Positions 44,585 to 54,802 are shown, counted from the first letter of the stretch. The stretch: DNA of 64,000 nt from Patiria pectinifera (GCA_029964075.1 CM057138.1:10968932-11032931), one strand, 5' to 3'. Program-made: numbers and translations. The notes: generated by a model from the sequence alone, not told the origin.

Positions 44585-45150
44585 AACTTACTTTAACGAA
44601 CGAACAAGATCACAACGCAGAACATAAAGATCGTTTGTGCGGTGTCGTAGCATCCGGAAACTCTAGAAAGTACTTGGGAAAGGAATACACCGTTAAACAT
44701 ATCGAAGCTCTTGACAGTAAAGAACTCGAAAAGCTATATCATCTGTACGAAACTAAATTTGGAAATGAAATTGTTCAAACCGTTGGTAAATACACTTTAA
44801 GTCTATTTTCGAGAGTGTTAGCTGTGGTTACACCCGTACAAGTTTTAGGATATAACGTCACTATAGATTCTGAAAAAGAACTCACCAACGACTTGAGTTC
44901 TGATCCTATTATAAGCGCGAGTATGGCTGGTATGTTGAGCGACGTTTGTTACAAGTACGGAACTTTTATATCACCCCTAGTTGCTACGATTATCACAACA
45001 GAACATTTGAAATTTAATAAACCTAATATAATAAATGGAAGATCAGAAAGCAGCGACAGCAACGCCTGCAGCTCAACCAGCAGAGACAGAGACGCCCCAA
45101 CCGATAAAAACAACGTCGTCACCGACGGTAACGAGAGTGACCAAGACTAA
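44572..45150 (+). CDS. Conserved Polinton protein, 192 aa, function unknown
   Basis: Intact. Globular, mostly helical N-terminal part (LYETKFGNEIVQTVGKYTLS, then LFSRVLAVVTPVQVLG), with a Ser/Asp-rich disordered tail from about 155. The tail region overlaps the next gene by 116 bases in another frame, so one DNA stretch codes for two low-complexity ends. I recall similar proteins in other Polintons but not a role. Confidence 0.65.
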   Translation: MEDLKLTLTNEQDHNAEHKDRLCGVVASGNSRKYLGKEYTVKHIEALDSKELEKLYHLYETKFGNEIVQTVGKYTLSLFSRVLAVVTPVQVLGYNVTIDSEKELTNDLSSDPIISASMAGMLSDVCYKYGTFISPLVATIITTEHLKFNKPNIINGRSESSDSNACSSTSRDRDAPTDKNNVVTDGNESDQD

Positions 45151-45418
45151 AAATCCTAAACGAATTCAGCAGGGTAAAGCTTTAGCCGAGCACAATAGAC
45201 AGATGAAATTAAAATTAGCAAAAATGGACGTAACATCGGTCGATAATACGAGCTCACCAGACTACAACTCTTGGGCGATGTGGGGGGCTATAGCGTCTAT
45301 AATAGGGGTGGGGCTGCTGGTACTAAAAAGTAAGGCAACTGCGCCGGTGATACAGCCAGTGCCGATAGTCACGCAACCCACTACACCCAGCGTCCCCAAA
45401 ACGCTAGACATGGAATAA
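45035..45418 (+). CDS. Polinton membrane-anchored protein, 127 aa
   Basis: Disordered Ala/Pro/Thr-rich N-terminus, a basic stretch (KNPKRIQQGKALAEHNRQMK), one membrane helix (MWGAIASIIGVGLLVL), then a Pro/Thr-rich tail. Starts within the preceding gene. Intact. The basic block plus membrane anchor could link membrane and DNA in a virion; inference only. Confidence 0.65.
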   Translation: MEDQKAATATPAAQPAETETPQPIKTTSSPTVTRVTKTKNPKRIQQGKALAEHNRQMKLKLAKMDVTSVDNTSSPDYNSWAMWGAIASIIGVGLLVLKSKATAPVIQPVPIVTQPTTPSVPKTLDME

Positions 45419-45451
45419 ACCAGCAATTTAAAAATTGTTATATTAAAAACG

Positions 45452-45694
45452 ATGAGTAACTTTGACACCAACGGAATAGCTAATACGATTTACCACGGAG
45501 CCGTCATATCGGGTCTTTCGATGGGATACGCCATGGTAGGAGCTAAACTACTCAAAATGAAAGCGCCGGATTTAAACAAACTAAGCGTAGAAGATGCGGC
45601 TAAATTGACGGGTATTATAAGTGGAGCTCTGGCCACGCAAAATTGGTTGGTGACCCAGGGTATACTACCGGGCAGTATAATGAAAACGGCATAA
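45452..45694 (+). CDS. Small hydrophobic Polinton protein, 80 aa
   Basis: Intact, with glycine-rich hydrophobic stretches (GAVISGLSMGYAMVGAKLL; GIISGALATQNWLV). Preceded by TTATATTAAAAACG immediately before the ATG. Function unknown. Confidence 0.6.
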   Translation: MSNFDTNGIANTIYHGAVISGLSMGYAMVGAKLLKMKAPDLNKLSVEDAAKLTGIISGALATQNWLVTQGILPGSIMKTA

Positions 45695-45716
45695 TTTAAA
45701 TAGGTTTATTAAATAA

Positions 45717-46969
45717 ATGGCTGAGGAGGATTTGACTTTGACCCCGTTGATGATTACGATTACGATGGCGATGATGATGTAGCAGAGACCAATTTGGACG
45801 ACAACTTTGATACTCCTGTACCACCAATCCTCACTACCGACATAGATGACGTTTTAGATCAAGGAAGAAGCATGGTCACTAATGGTCGCGTTGATGAGTT
45901 TTACGATACTTATAACATATACAATAAACCAATCTCTCCGAGATACGAAAAATTTATTCTCAAACCAGACGGTTTATTTTATGACACTGGTAAAGGCTTA
46001 CTAAGGTTAACGGATCAAAGAAAACCAGACAGATTCTTGACTCTGAGGACTATAGAGTTAAATGTAAGAAAGATGGGTTTAAACGGTAGAGATTTTATTA
46101 GAAAGGAATTAGGCTTTACGCATTACGAACGTAAGACACTCAGTGACGATCAAAGTCAACAACTGCAATCAATACAACCCGAGAGTATCCCCATGACAGA
46201 ACTACCCAGAGTCACCGATGAGGTTATCGAGATTATAGACGATTTAGAACAAGACACCGGCGCTCGAACAGAAGGATTGAATTACAGAGAACTCCAGGGT
46301 TTAGACAAAACTCTTCAGACGTTGAGAGGTAACCTAGAACTTAATTTAGCGCGTCTCACAGAACTGGACCGAGAGATTGCAGCCACGAGACAGGAACTCG
46401 ACGAATCTCACAGCGAAGAGGGTCGACGAGAGTTAAACGATAAATTGAGCGACTTGAACGTTGAAAGATCTGCCAGATTAGAAGCCGCAAAAGCCAACGA
46501 ACGAGGGCTCAAAAGTCAGATCGCTAGAATCAAAGAAACGATTAATAAAATATTAGGCGACGACACGAATCTGGCGGAAAAGATTAGAACTCTGTTTAGA
46601 GAACAAGGTGTGACCGTAGTGAGTATTTTAGCCGCTTTTAGTTTAGCCATCAGCACGATAGTGAGTAGCATCGTCGCTAGCGTGAGAGGTGCAGGTGCCC
46701 CACCCGCGCCATCGCCAACACCTGCACCAACACCAACACCAAAAGGTGGTATCAAAGAGTGGATTTCAAAACAACTCGCTAATTTTGCATCTGCTCTTCA
46801 AAAACTGGGAGTGAGCGCGTTGGGTGCTCTGCCGGGTATCATAGGCAGCGTACTCAGTTGGATATTTAACGCGCTGAGTAAGTCCGTATCGTGGTTGGCC
46901 GAACACGTGTGGGCTTTGTTTTTGGGTGTGGGAGCCTTGGTGTTTGCGTACCTGCAAAAACGATGGTAG
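45717..46969 (+). CDS. Large coiled-coil/membrane Polinton protein (one frame change near its start)
   Basis: The open frame 45794-46969 continues upstream in frame to about 45730, where it meets the first codons of an ATG at 45717 in another frame, so one indel lies near 45725. Features of the 391-residue part: acidic N-terminus, globular region, long coiled coil (about 165-265), hydrophobic segment (VVSILAAFSLAISTIVSSIV), a Pro-Thr linker (APSPTPAPTPTP), then two hydrophobic segments (LPGIIGSVLSWIF; VWALFLGVGALVFAYL). EKIRTLFREQGVTVVSILAA is a hallmark of a conserved Polinton family of unknown role. Confidence 0.75.
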
Positions 46970-47000
46970 TAATAGTTGTAATCAAGTTTAAACAAAAAAA

Positions 47001-47037
47001 AATAAGCCTTACCAGCGCAAAGTTGGTAAGGATTATT
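47001..47037. terminator. Hairpin between convergent Polinton genes
   Basis: AATAAGCCTTACCA and TGGTAAGGATTATT pair around a 9-base loop (8 perfect central pairs). It lies in the 96-base gap between a plus-strand gene ending at 46969 and a minus-strand gene ending at 47066. Confidence 0.5.
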
Positions 47038-47065
47038 TCTTCGTGTCGTGAGATTAGAGTGTGAC

Positions 47066-48465
47066 TTATCGCATTGCCTCGTAAGCTAAAATACCCATGC
47101 CAACGATAGCAAATATTCCTACCGTCAACGATAATTTTTCGTCTTGGTGAGTTTGTAGTTTCGTGGGCTCCTTTGTTAAAACTGTAGGTGCTGGTGTTGG
47201 TGAGGGTGTTGGTGCTGGTGCTGGTGTAGGTGATACAACATCGTTCGTCATTGGCTTTAGGGGTGTTGGTGGCGCGACGTCATCGGTGTCATCAAAAGAG
47301 TCGTCCGGTTGAGGTTGTGAGTTTAAATCTGGCACCAAACCAGTGTTCATACTCTGGGTAGCGATTTGAAGATTGTTGTTATAGCCGTCGTGCGTTCCAA
47401 CCCTCAAGTTCATATCCGATGGAATTAAATACAACCCCGGTTTCACGACAAAATTTAAAGGCGTTCTGGCATACTGCAAAGAGTCTTGAAATTGATCGAT
47501 ACTCGTTTCCATGTCGTCTGCTGCATTGATGATATCTTCAACGATGACGTTAAATTGTCTCTGAGCGTCTAATCCGGTTCCCGGTGATAATACGCTCGTT
47601 TTTGTTTGAGCCTGCGCACCGAGTAAAGCGTACACGTAAGATCTAATTGATTCGTTGATCTTTATGATTCCCGCGGAGGTAAACGAACTCGTGTTGGGTA
47701 TAAAATCTAACCAAGCCTTTTGTACCGATTCATTTTGTTCGATGTAAATAACCGTCCAAGGAACGTAAAGGCTTCCACTCTTTTGGGACTGTCTAGACCG
47801 TGGTAGCCGCCGTAAAGAACGTTGGGTTTGTTGGGTAGTGCTTTATCATATTCACCAACCGCCACAAACTTGCCTTTATTAAAGATATATGAGGTACCTA
47901 AACCGTTAGATTTTGTGTCTCTCGTCTGTTTAAAAGACTTGTTTTGATCTATGCCAAACAACAAACAGGTATCGGTAAATGCTCTGTGATTATAACTGTT
48001 GTCTAGAGCGTTAAATGCGTCATCTCCCGGTAAAGGAGCGGCAATGTCGTACAGGATCTTTCTAACCGTAAAATATAAATGAAAGTTAAAGATGGCCCAA
48101 ACGTAACGGTTGCTCGCATTGAAAAGATCGAATCAATACCGCAGCCCGTAGTAGCGCAGTAGATCGCAAAATTTAACTGATTTTGATAAAACGACATGGG
48201 GTGTGATTTCCAACGATCTACATCCTCGTCCGTCTCAACGTGAGGCAATTTATAGTCCGAGGTTAAGTCGGGAAACATGGTTAAAAACCCGTTGGTATTA
48301 TTAACTATGACCTCCAGTTCACTGGGTTTAGTGCTGTTTAAAAACTTTGCTTGGGGTGCAGCTTGATGTTTTAGCTCGTTTGCCTTGGCTACATTTTGAT
48401 TTACTTGTCTCGTTACCTGATCGGCTATCGATTGTATCTGCTTTTAACGACTTAAAATCACTCAT
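47066..48465 (-). pseudogene. Conserved Polinton virion-type protein, several frameshifts
   Basis: Starts at the ATG at 48465 and ends at 47066. Pieces in different frames: N-terminal helix region (about 48440-48280), 48278-48130 (NQLNFAIYCATTGCGI), 48120-48003, 47964-47760 (GLGTSYIFNKG), and about 47760-47066 (YVYALLGAQAQTKT; DAQRQFNVIVED; LIPSDMNLRVG; a Pro-rich linker; a C-terminal membrane helix VGIFAIVGMGILAY). These motifs belong to a widespread Polinton protein of about 450-500 residues, probably structural. At least three frame changes. Divergent from the next gene with 41 bases between starts. Confidence 0.75.
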
Positions 48466-48506
48466 TATTTTAGTTTCAGTTTTAATATAAAAAGACTTTA
48501 AAATAA
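48466..48506. promoter_or_regulatory. 41-bp divergent promoter
   Basis: Contains TTTTAATATAAAAAGAC, nearly the same as the TTTAATATAAAAGAC of the integrase-side promoter at 41903-41933. Confidence 0.55.
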
Positions 48507-49686
48507 ATGCATTCGTTTCACTTGTTTCAAAATGAGCAGACGTTTAAATTAGAAGACGTTGTAGATAATTTAAACGGTCAAAAATCTATACGCGTAAAAA
48601 GGGTGTTGTTTAACGCCGGATATTTTAATATTTCCAGCGCCACGGAGATTGATTGGTTTACGCAAATAGATGGGAGACCCGCGTTTACCACAGATAAACC
48701 TCCCCTCATACCCGCGGAGTTTCTTTCAGATGTACACATAACAACGCCGGATAGAGATTTTATAGAGCGATTGTTACCCGATATACCATACCACTATTTA
48801 TTTAACGATGAAAATGTTTTACAAAAAACTATAAACGATCTTATAAAAGCGTACGAAGACGATAGACTAGAATCCGTTTTAGAATCAAACAAAAGAAAGA
48901 GCTATTATAGCTGAACGGCGAGGGTTGATTTTAGCCGCCATGAATTCAGAAATAACAAAAACTGAATTAGAACTAAATACGCTTCAATCTTTAGTAAGAA
49001 TATTATTTGTTAGAGAAAGAAAAATCTTTGAAGGTGAGGAATTGGCTTTAAAGTTTATTGAAGGAGAAATGGGTGCGAGCGAGTTGAGCGAGTTGAGAGA
49101 TAGTAGAGAAGCAGGAGTGATTATAAGAGGAAGTCTTATCGTGACGGGTGATGATTTCGATTTTATTCCTCCGAGTCATTTAGAGCCGTTGCCACTCGGA
49201 AGTATCGGTTCGGTCATCATACCACCGGGGTGGTACGACGTCGATTGGTTCGATTTCATTTTAAATTCTATACCCGGGGTAAGTTTTCGAGTATTTAGAG
49301 AATCTAAAAAGGTGACGTTGGTGATAACCGACGTAAATCTCAAATTGCGTTTAAACAGAGAAGTATCTCGATTACTCAATTTACCCAAAGGAAGACTGGT
49401 ACCCAAAGTGGTGTACACGGGATATTACGACGTTAATCCGTTTAAATTTTTGTTTATTCGCTGCCCGCAATTAAGTACGAGTGAAAACTTTTTTAATGGT
49501 CGACCGTCTGACATCTTAAAAATCGTACCCGTGGCTACGCGCAAACCCGAGCCTGATAGAGTCGAGGATTTCAAAAAACTTAAAAACGGTATAATCGACA
49601 AACTGACATTTTCTATCAGCGGTGAAAAAGGACAGGTATTCAACAATAAGGGTGAGGGTATCATTATCGAGTTGGAGATCTTTTAA
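48507..49686 (+). pseudogene. Probable minor capsid (penton-type) protein, one frameshift
   Basis: Frame 1 covers 48507-48914 (135 residues); the second frame is open across and beyond the break near 48893 (A-rich run aaaagaaaga) to 49686. The C-terminal part has FLFIRCPQLSTSENFFNGRP, then LKIVPV, LKNGIIDKLTFSI and a final IIIELEIF, which match the minor capsid family of Polintons and adintoviruses as I know it (a jelly-roll fold is expected). Only one indel separates the two parts, so the gene may be intact in reality. Confidence 0.7.
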
Positions 49687-49712
49687 TTTTAAAATCTTTT
49701 TATATTAAAAAC

Positions 49713-50369
49713 ATGAGTGTAGATGGTAAGGCGTTATACCCCGATATTTCTGGAGATGTACTCCGATTACGTAGTAACGAAGAAACAAAAGTGTTCAGAC
49801 TTAAAAAGATTGAAGAGATTCGATCTTTAATCTTGAAAGAGAGAGACCACCGTGAGCGCACTTATAAAAAAATAAAGAGAATGATCGACACTATTAATTA
49901 CGTAGAGATAGGATTAGAAGGATTGGGGGCTATAGCGGGGGCTGTCAGTATTCCCGCTCTCTTGGGTGTTATATCAGCCCCCGTTGGATTGGTGCTAGAA
50001 GGAACGTTTATAGGCGCTTTTGGTGTAGATATTCTGCTTAGAATCACGTCTAAGCGATTATCCGCCAAGCTGAAAAAGCACGACCAGATTAAAATATTAG
50101 CAGACTCCAAACTTAACACGATTGAAGAATACGTGTCTCAAGCCATCAACGACGGAGATATATCGCACGAAGAGTTCTTATTGATTACGAGAGAGCTCGC
50201 AAAATTTAACGAGCTTAAGCAAAAAATTAGAACAAAGACCAGCACAAAGCTTCAAAAAATTAAAAACGATAGAGACTTTGAAAAAGAAGTTAAAAAACGG
50301 GTAGACGAACGGCTGGCAAAAGAAAAAAAATCTCTTATCGAAAAACTTACAAGTTCAAATTCTCGGTAA
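49713..50369 (+). CDS. Conserved Polinton membrane protein, 218 aa
   Basis: Intact. Basic helical N-terminal part, a long Gly/Ala-rich hydrophobic region (about 66-108, GAIAGAVSIPALLGVISAP), then a charged C-terminal half with KLKKHDQIKILADSKLNTI and ISHEEFLLI, recurrent in Polintons. Role unknown. Preceded by TTTTTATATTAAAAAC directly before the ATG. Confidence 0.75.
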   Translation: MSVDGKALYPDISGDVLRLRSNEETKVFRLKKIEEIRSLILKERDHRERTYKKIKRMIDTINYVEIGLEGLGAIAGAVSIPALLGVISAPVGLVLEGTFIGAFGVDILLRITSKRLSAKLKKHDQIKILADSKLNTIEEYVSQAINDGDISHEEFLLITRELAKFNELKQKIRTKTSTKLQKIKNDRDFEKEVKKRVDERLAKEKKSLIEKLTSSNSR

Positions 50370-50397
50370 ATAAACATTATGAAAGCGATCCGCCGAG

Positions 50398-50871
50398 TTA
50401 CACCTCTATTTCACCTCTTAGGGCTACACCCTCGGCCCCGCCTTTATTGTAGTGGTCATCGTATCTTTTTAGTGCCTTATTAAATTGATTTTGAGTTACT
50501 TTAAATACATCTCTAACTCGTTCTTTGTTCCATCCAACGACGTGATGGTAACACGCCGCTATTAACGACCGTTTCACGCATCCGTTTCCCCTCAATGTTT
50601 TGTAATTAACGAGCTCGTTATATTTATTGATTGTTTCTTGGACATCTTCTGAGTCTTGCTCTGGACAAACAGAAAATATAAGTTTCTCCACAGTTTTTCT
50701 TTTGTTTCTTTTTAAAGTTGACCAATTGATACGATCTTCTTGCGCATTTTCTGCCGAAAAATCAAAGTAACGTGAAACTATTTCACCGCACGTTTCACAA
50801 ACTAAAAAACCATTCTCGATGATTATATGATGATCGCACTGATCTGTTTCATTAGATAGCTCGAGGTTCAT
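50398..50871 (-). CDS. TFIIB-like transcription factor
   Basis: 157 residues, intact. The N-terminus is a zinc ribbon: C12, H14/H15, then ENGFLVCETCGEIVS with C25 and C28, as in TFIIB/archaeal TFB. The second half (KTLRGNGCVKRSLIAACYHH ... KVTQNQFNKALKRY) fits one cyclin-like repeat ending in a helix-turn-helix. Much shorter than cellular TFIIB (about 300), so only one cyclin repeat. TFIIB homologs are known in large DNA viruses; in a Polinton it suggests control of its own promoters. It ends 28 bases from the convergent 218-aa gene and sits just inside the right terminal repeat. Confidence 0.75.
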   Translation of the reverse strand: MNLELSNETDQCDHHIIIENGFLVCETCGEIVSRYFDFSAENAQEDRINWSTLKRNKRKTVEKLIFSVCPEQDSEDVQETINKYNELVNYKTLRGNGCVKRSLIAACYHHVVGWNKERVRDVFKVTQNQFNKALKRYDDHYNKGGAEGVALRGEIEV

Positions 50872-50922
50872 TTATTAAAAATGATTTATTTGTTTAAATA
50901 AAGTTTTTAAAATAAAGAGATA

Positions 50923-51218
50923 GTAAGAGCCTGGTCTGGGGCCTAGACAGAGGGAGATATGGGGTTTGTCGCCGTACCCCCCACTTATAATATAACAACT
51001 CGGAGAGAGAAGAGATATATTTGGGGAGCTAGAGGGGAGATATATTTGGGGAGTGGGGAGAGAGAGGGGTGGGGGTAGAGAGAGAGAGGGGAGGGGGCGG
51101 GGTGGGTAGGGGGAAGAGGAGGGGGATCTATTTTGGAGGGGGTCATTTGGAGGGGAGGGGGGTAATTACGGAGGGAAAGATAATGGGATTTGGAATAGTG
51201 CCTGTCCATCTCCCTACT
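50923..51218. repeat. Polinton right terminal inverted repeat
   Basis: 296 bases, inverse of 34022-34315. Confidence 0.95.
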
Positions 51219-53276
51219 ACTTGACTGCCTGATCTATATCTGATGAAAGAAAAGTTTGTAACTTTTTTTACAAAGAAAGTAAGTCTCTTATGGAGTGCCG
51301 ATTCAGGCAAAATCGCGACGCGTAATACTGACTGAATGGTGAATACATGTTTATTGAATTTAAAGCCCCATAAGGCCAAAAAAAAGTCTCCGGTTTATTT
51401 CTGGTATGGAGCTTGCCCAAAAAGTGGTGCGGCGACGCGGCTTTTGTTTTTTTACATGATTTACAAATATGACACGGAACGCGCAAAATCTGAGACAGGG
51501 CTAACGAGGTATACGTTTTTGTCACTTCGTGAAAACAGAAAAACACGGATTTCAGGCTTTTTGTAACATGTTTGTTTATGATAATTACAAAAGTAAACAA
51601 TATTTCGCTTTGAAACTCGGCCAAATTCTTCTTTTTGTCAAGTGCAATAAATTGACCAGCAAAAGTCAAAATCGAAAAATTATCGATTTTTGCAGGTTTT
51701 TGTCACTTCGTGAAAACATCGTCGAAATAGGTTTTGGAAATTAATTTAAATAAAAGACTGAACTTTACATGTACATACTATGTATTGTGCCATAACATTT
51801 TACTTCGTAAAAGTCGGGGTAATTCTTCCGTATCATCTCTGTGTTTTTGTCATTATTTAAACTAAAAAGGAGTTTTACAAGTTTCATGTTGATCTTTGAC
51901 AAGAGCACATTTTTTACACTCAGTGAACCACAGACACTCAAATCACATTTAGATAAGTTTACATAAATTTTATTCAGTATTCTTTGCGTAGCGTATCCAG
52001 ATTTTGATGCGGGGGGAACACAATTAAGATTTTAGTGTCTCGAAGCCTTAAAATACTTTTTTTTTTTTTTTGCTTTTGTTTAACGACGCCATCCCGAATA
52101 CGCCATTGGTTCTTTGCCATTTATCGAGACAACTTAACCAGTCCGAAAATGTTGAGAAAATGTTACAATATGCTTGTACGAATGTTTATACTTGACATAA
52201 AATGCATAGAGTGAAGATTTCAGCACTAATAAAAAATTACAGCATGGAAACCAATAAAAAACTTTACGTTTACATTTGGTCGAATGGACTACAATAAGCT
52301 ATTTGCGAGTTAAATTTGAATAAAATCTGGAACGCTGACCTAATCCAATGCTTTGCACGTTTTAACTGTGCATTCTCCCGACCCAAGAGACTGTTACTAT
52401 ATCACATGATTATTTCGGGCAAGCCTCATGTTCGCAACCCCCAGCTCCGGCATAGTCTATGTAACATTTCGCCATGGTCTATAACATTTGAGCAGATTCG
52501 CTGATTAATTATGCAAGACAACCGCATCTTGACCTCTAGATTTTAACCAATCAGCGGGCGCTTTCTATATCGGGTCTTTCTGTCATTCACCTAAGACATC
52601 AATAACAAAAAAAATACCCAAGACACTGTGGTCACGCACTCTGTATTATGTTACGCGACACGCGCCTGGCTGTAGTTGTACTACGAAACACTGCATTCGA
52701 ATTGACCAACCACAGTTTTAGTCCTGACTTGGGAATGAAATGACGTCACGATTTACAGTAAAGTCGACTCCGATTGGCTGAGGCGTGAGATCACATAAAT
52801 CTGCATGCTTTGACATATCAGACGTTAAACAGGAGACTTGGCTCCGTGGATAACGGGTCTGGTGTAAATTCCATTCTCACCCGTTGTGAACAAAGTATTG
52901 GCGCTCAGCATCTCTTACAAAACTATACAAAAAGTTGCCCCGAATCATGTGATTAGCAACAGTGTCTTTAGTCTGCAGAAATCAAAGTTAAATGTGCCAG
53001 GCATTCTGAGCAAGTCAGTGTACCAGATGTTTTTCAAATTTAAATCCAAAAGGGTAAAGGTCTCTCGCAAATGGCTGATCACTGATCATTATAAGAAACA
53101 TTCAAATTCCACAAGTTCTTTGATTTGTGCAGACTGTTCAAGACATTTCCTTGATTACTGAAATTGATCCTTGCTATCAGAAGTTACAGAGATGCCAACA
53201 TTACAGGCTACAAAATAGTAATGATTCTTCCTGCAAAGAGTAACGCTAATGTAAATACATAGGACAACAGTCAAGT
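51219..53276. other. Intergenic DNA right of the Polinton
   Basis: No gene recognised. Short direct repeat ttttgtcacttcgtgaaaac at about 51516 and 51700. Poly-T at 52060-52072. A diverged repeat (52440-52550) is the inverse of 5615-5755. Confidence 0.5.
51374..51444. mobile_element. MITE with AGTCTCC-GTTTCTGGTATG repeats, end fragment
   Basis: One terminus only (GGCCAAAAAAAAGTCTCC to gcgacgcggctttt), 155 bases right of the Polinton end. Confidence 0.6.
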
Positions 53277-53279
53277 TTA

Positions 53280-53654
53280 GGCCAAAACAAAAAAGTCTCC
53301 GGTTTCTGGTATGCGCGCGCGTCGCCGTAGCCATGCGCGTCGGCAAAATGAAAAAGTTTATTTTTCAATGAAAGATGATGTCTCAAAACCGCCAAACTCA
53401 CTGGTTTGACTGGAATCCTGCTGCTGCACAATTTTAACGTGTTTTTAGATTGGGTTATGGTCGAGAATAAGCTTTATGTGGCTTCTCTGGACTCCCATAT
53501 ATTTGCACTAAGTTTAGTCGGGCACCATTTGCAGTCATCAGCCGACATTTGAAGCAAAAAAAATCAGGTAAAAAAAAAAAAAAAGCCGCGTCGCCGCACC
53601 ACTTTTTTGGGCAAGCTCCATACCAGAAACCGGAGACTTTGGGGTTTTTTGGCC
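53280..53654. mobile_element. MITE with AGTCTCC-GTTTCTGGTATG inverted repeats, copy 2
   Basis: Same family as 21710-22085, flanked by TTA on both sides (53277-53279 and 53655-53657). Confidence 0.75.
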
Positions 53655-54441
53655 TTAAGAGAAACAACAGTGACCACAATGTTGGCGTACAGGACAGCTG
53701 GAATTTTCAAGAGTAGTAACCTGCCTAAAAATCCTAATAAATACTCCAAAAGAGTAATGGTTGGCATCTCTGGAAGTTACGCATGTTTTACAAGAACCTA
53801 GTTTTTACAGCTGTCCAAATGCATTGATGCCATTCAGTTGAGTGAGAACCAGAGATTACGCACAGACATTCAAATTCAAAATCACATTTAATTTGAGTCA
53901 AGACTGAAACGTTTTTACTGTCAGATTTTGTGTTTTGTATAGGAGGAATAAATCAGGTCTTTTCTGAAATGAGAATGGTGATTTTGGTCTGTTTTCCTTG
54001 GCAATATTTTTAGTTCATTGTATTTAAAGGGTATTCATCAATGCCTATCGGTAAATGATGATTTCTGCGGTATTTCTATCGAAATAAAAATAACTTTTGA
54101 GTAGAGTATGCAAATTACGTGAAATGTTCAGACGGATTACTAGTCAGTAACATGTACTTTATGCCAATGTTATTTTTATTAAATGGAGCAAGCCACATAT
54201 CTTTTTCTAACTGTGTCACTTTTTTTTTAGTCACCCTGTAGTTCTAAAAGTACCAAAAGTATTCAAATTTACAACATTAAAGGTACTAATCATTTACAAA
54301 TCTACTGTGGCACAATAACAAAAATATACACATAAAAAAACTGTTGATAAGCAATTTCAGCATTATATTACTCCGAAATATTTCTATCATTTCACAACTT
54401 AGACAGCAGTACAGGAATATAGAAGTGCTGTCTGAGTATTA

Positions 54442-54802
54442 GGCCCCCCCCCCAAAAAAAATTTGGTCTCTGGTCAGACCAAAGTTCCGGAATTGACGCG
54501 GCCACGCGGCTTTTTTTTTTTTTTCTTCAAGCTTGGATTGTACGGACAAGGTGGGGTACTATTTTGCTTTTTGGTGTCCTCATGTACATTGGTGTCCTCC
54601 ATAATTTGCCTTGGTGCTTTCGATCATTTGCCTTGGTGCAATTTCCCATTCCTTGGTGCTCTTTGGTAAAAAAAAATGAGGTGCGGAAATAGAGGGCGCT
54701 GTTGGAGCTACCGCGGATCATTTTGGACGAAAAAAAAGATCGACACGCATGATTAAAATCGACACGCGCGCTGACCAGAGACCGACTTATTTTTTTTTGG
54801 CC
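54442..54802. mobile_element. TTA-flanked MITE (GGCCCCCCC ends), copy 2
   Basis: Same family as 11386-11763, flanked by TTA (54439-54441 and 54803-54805). Confidence 0.75.

Larger units (their letters stand above)
34022..51218. mobile_element. Polinton/Maverick element (polintovirus-like), about 17.2 kb
   Basis: Bounded by AGTAGGGAG inverted termini and by ACTTG direct repeats (34017-34021 and 51219-51223). Inside are the hallmark genes: protein-primed polymerase B, retroviral-type integrase, capsid genes, A32-type ATPase. Known family members make 5-6-bp target duplications and are thought to be able to form virions. Here several key genes are frameshifted, so this copy is probably not autonomous unless the breaks are sequence errors. 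No cysteine protease was recognised. The terminal repeats are nearly identical, which points to a recent insertion. Confidence 0.95.

Noticed and set aside
46516-46755. 79-codon minus-strand ORF
   Set aside because: Antisense shadow of the coiled-coil/Pro-rich Polinton gene.
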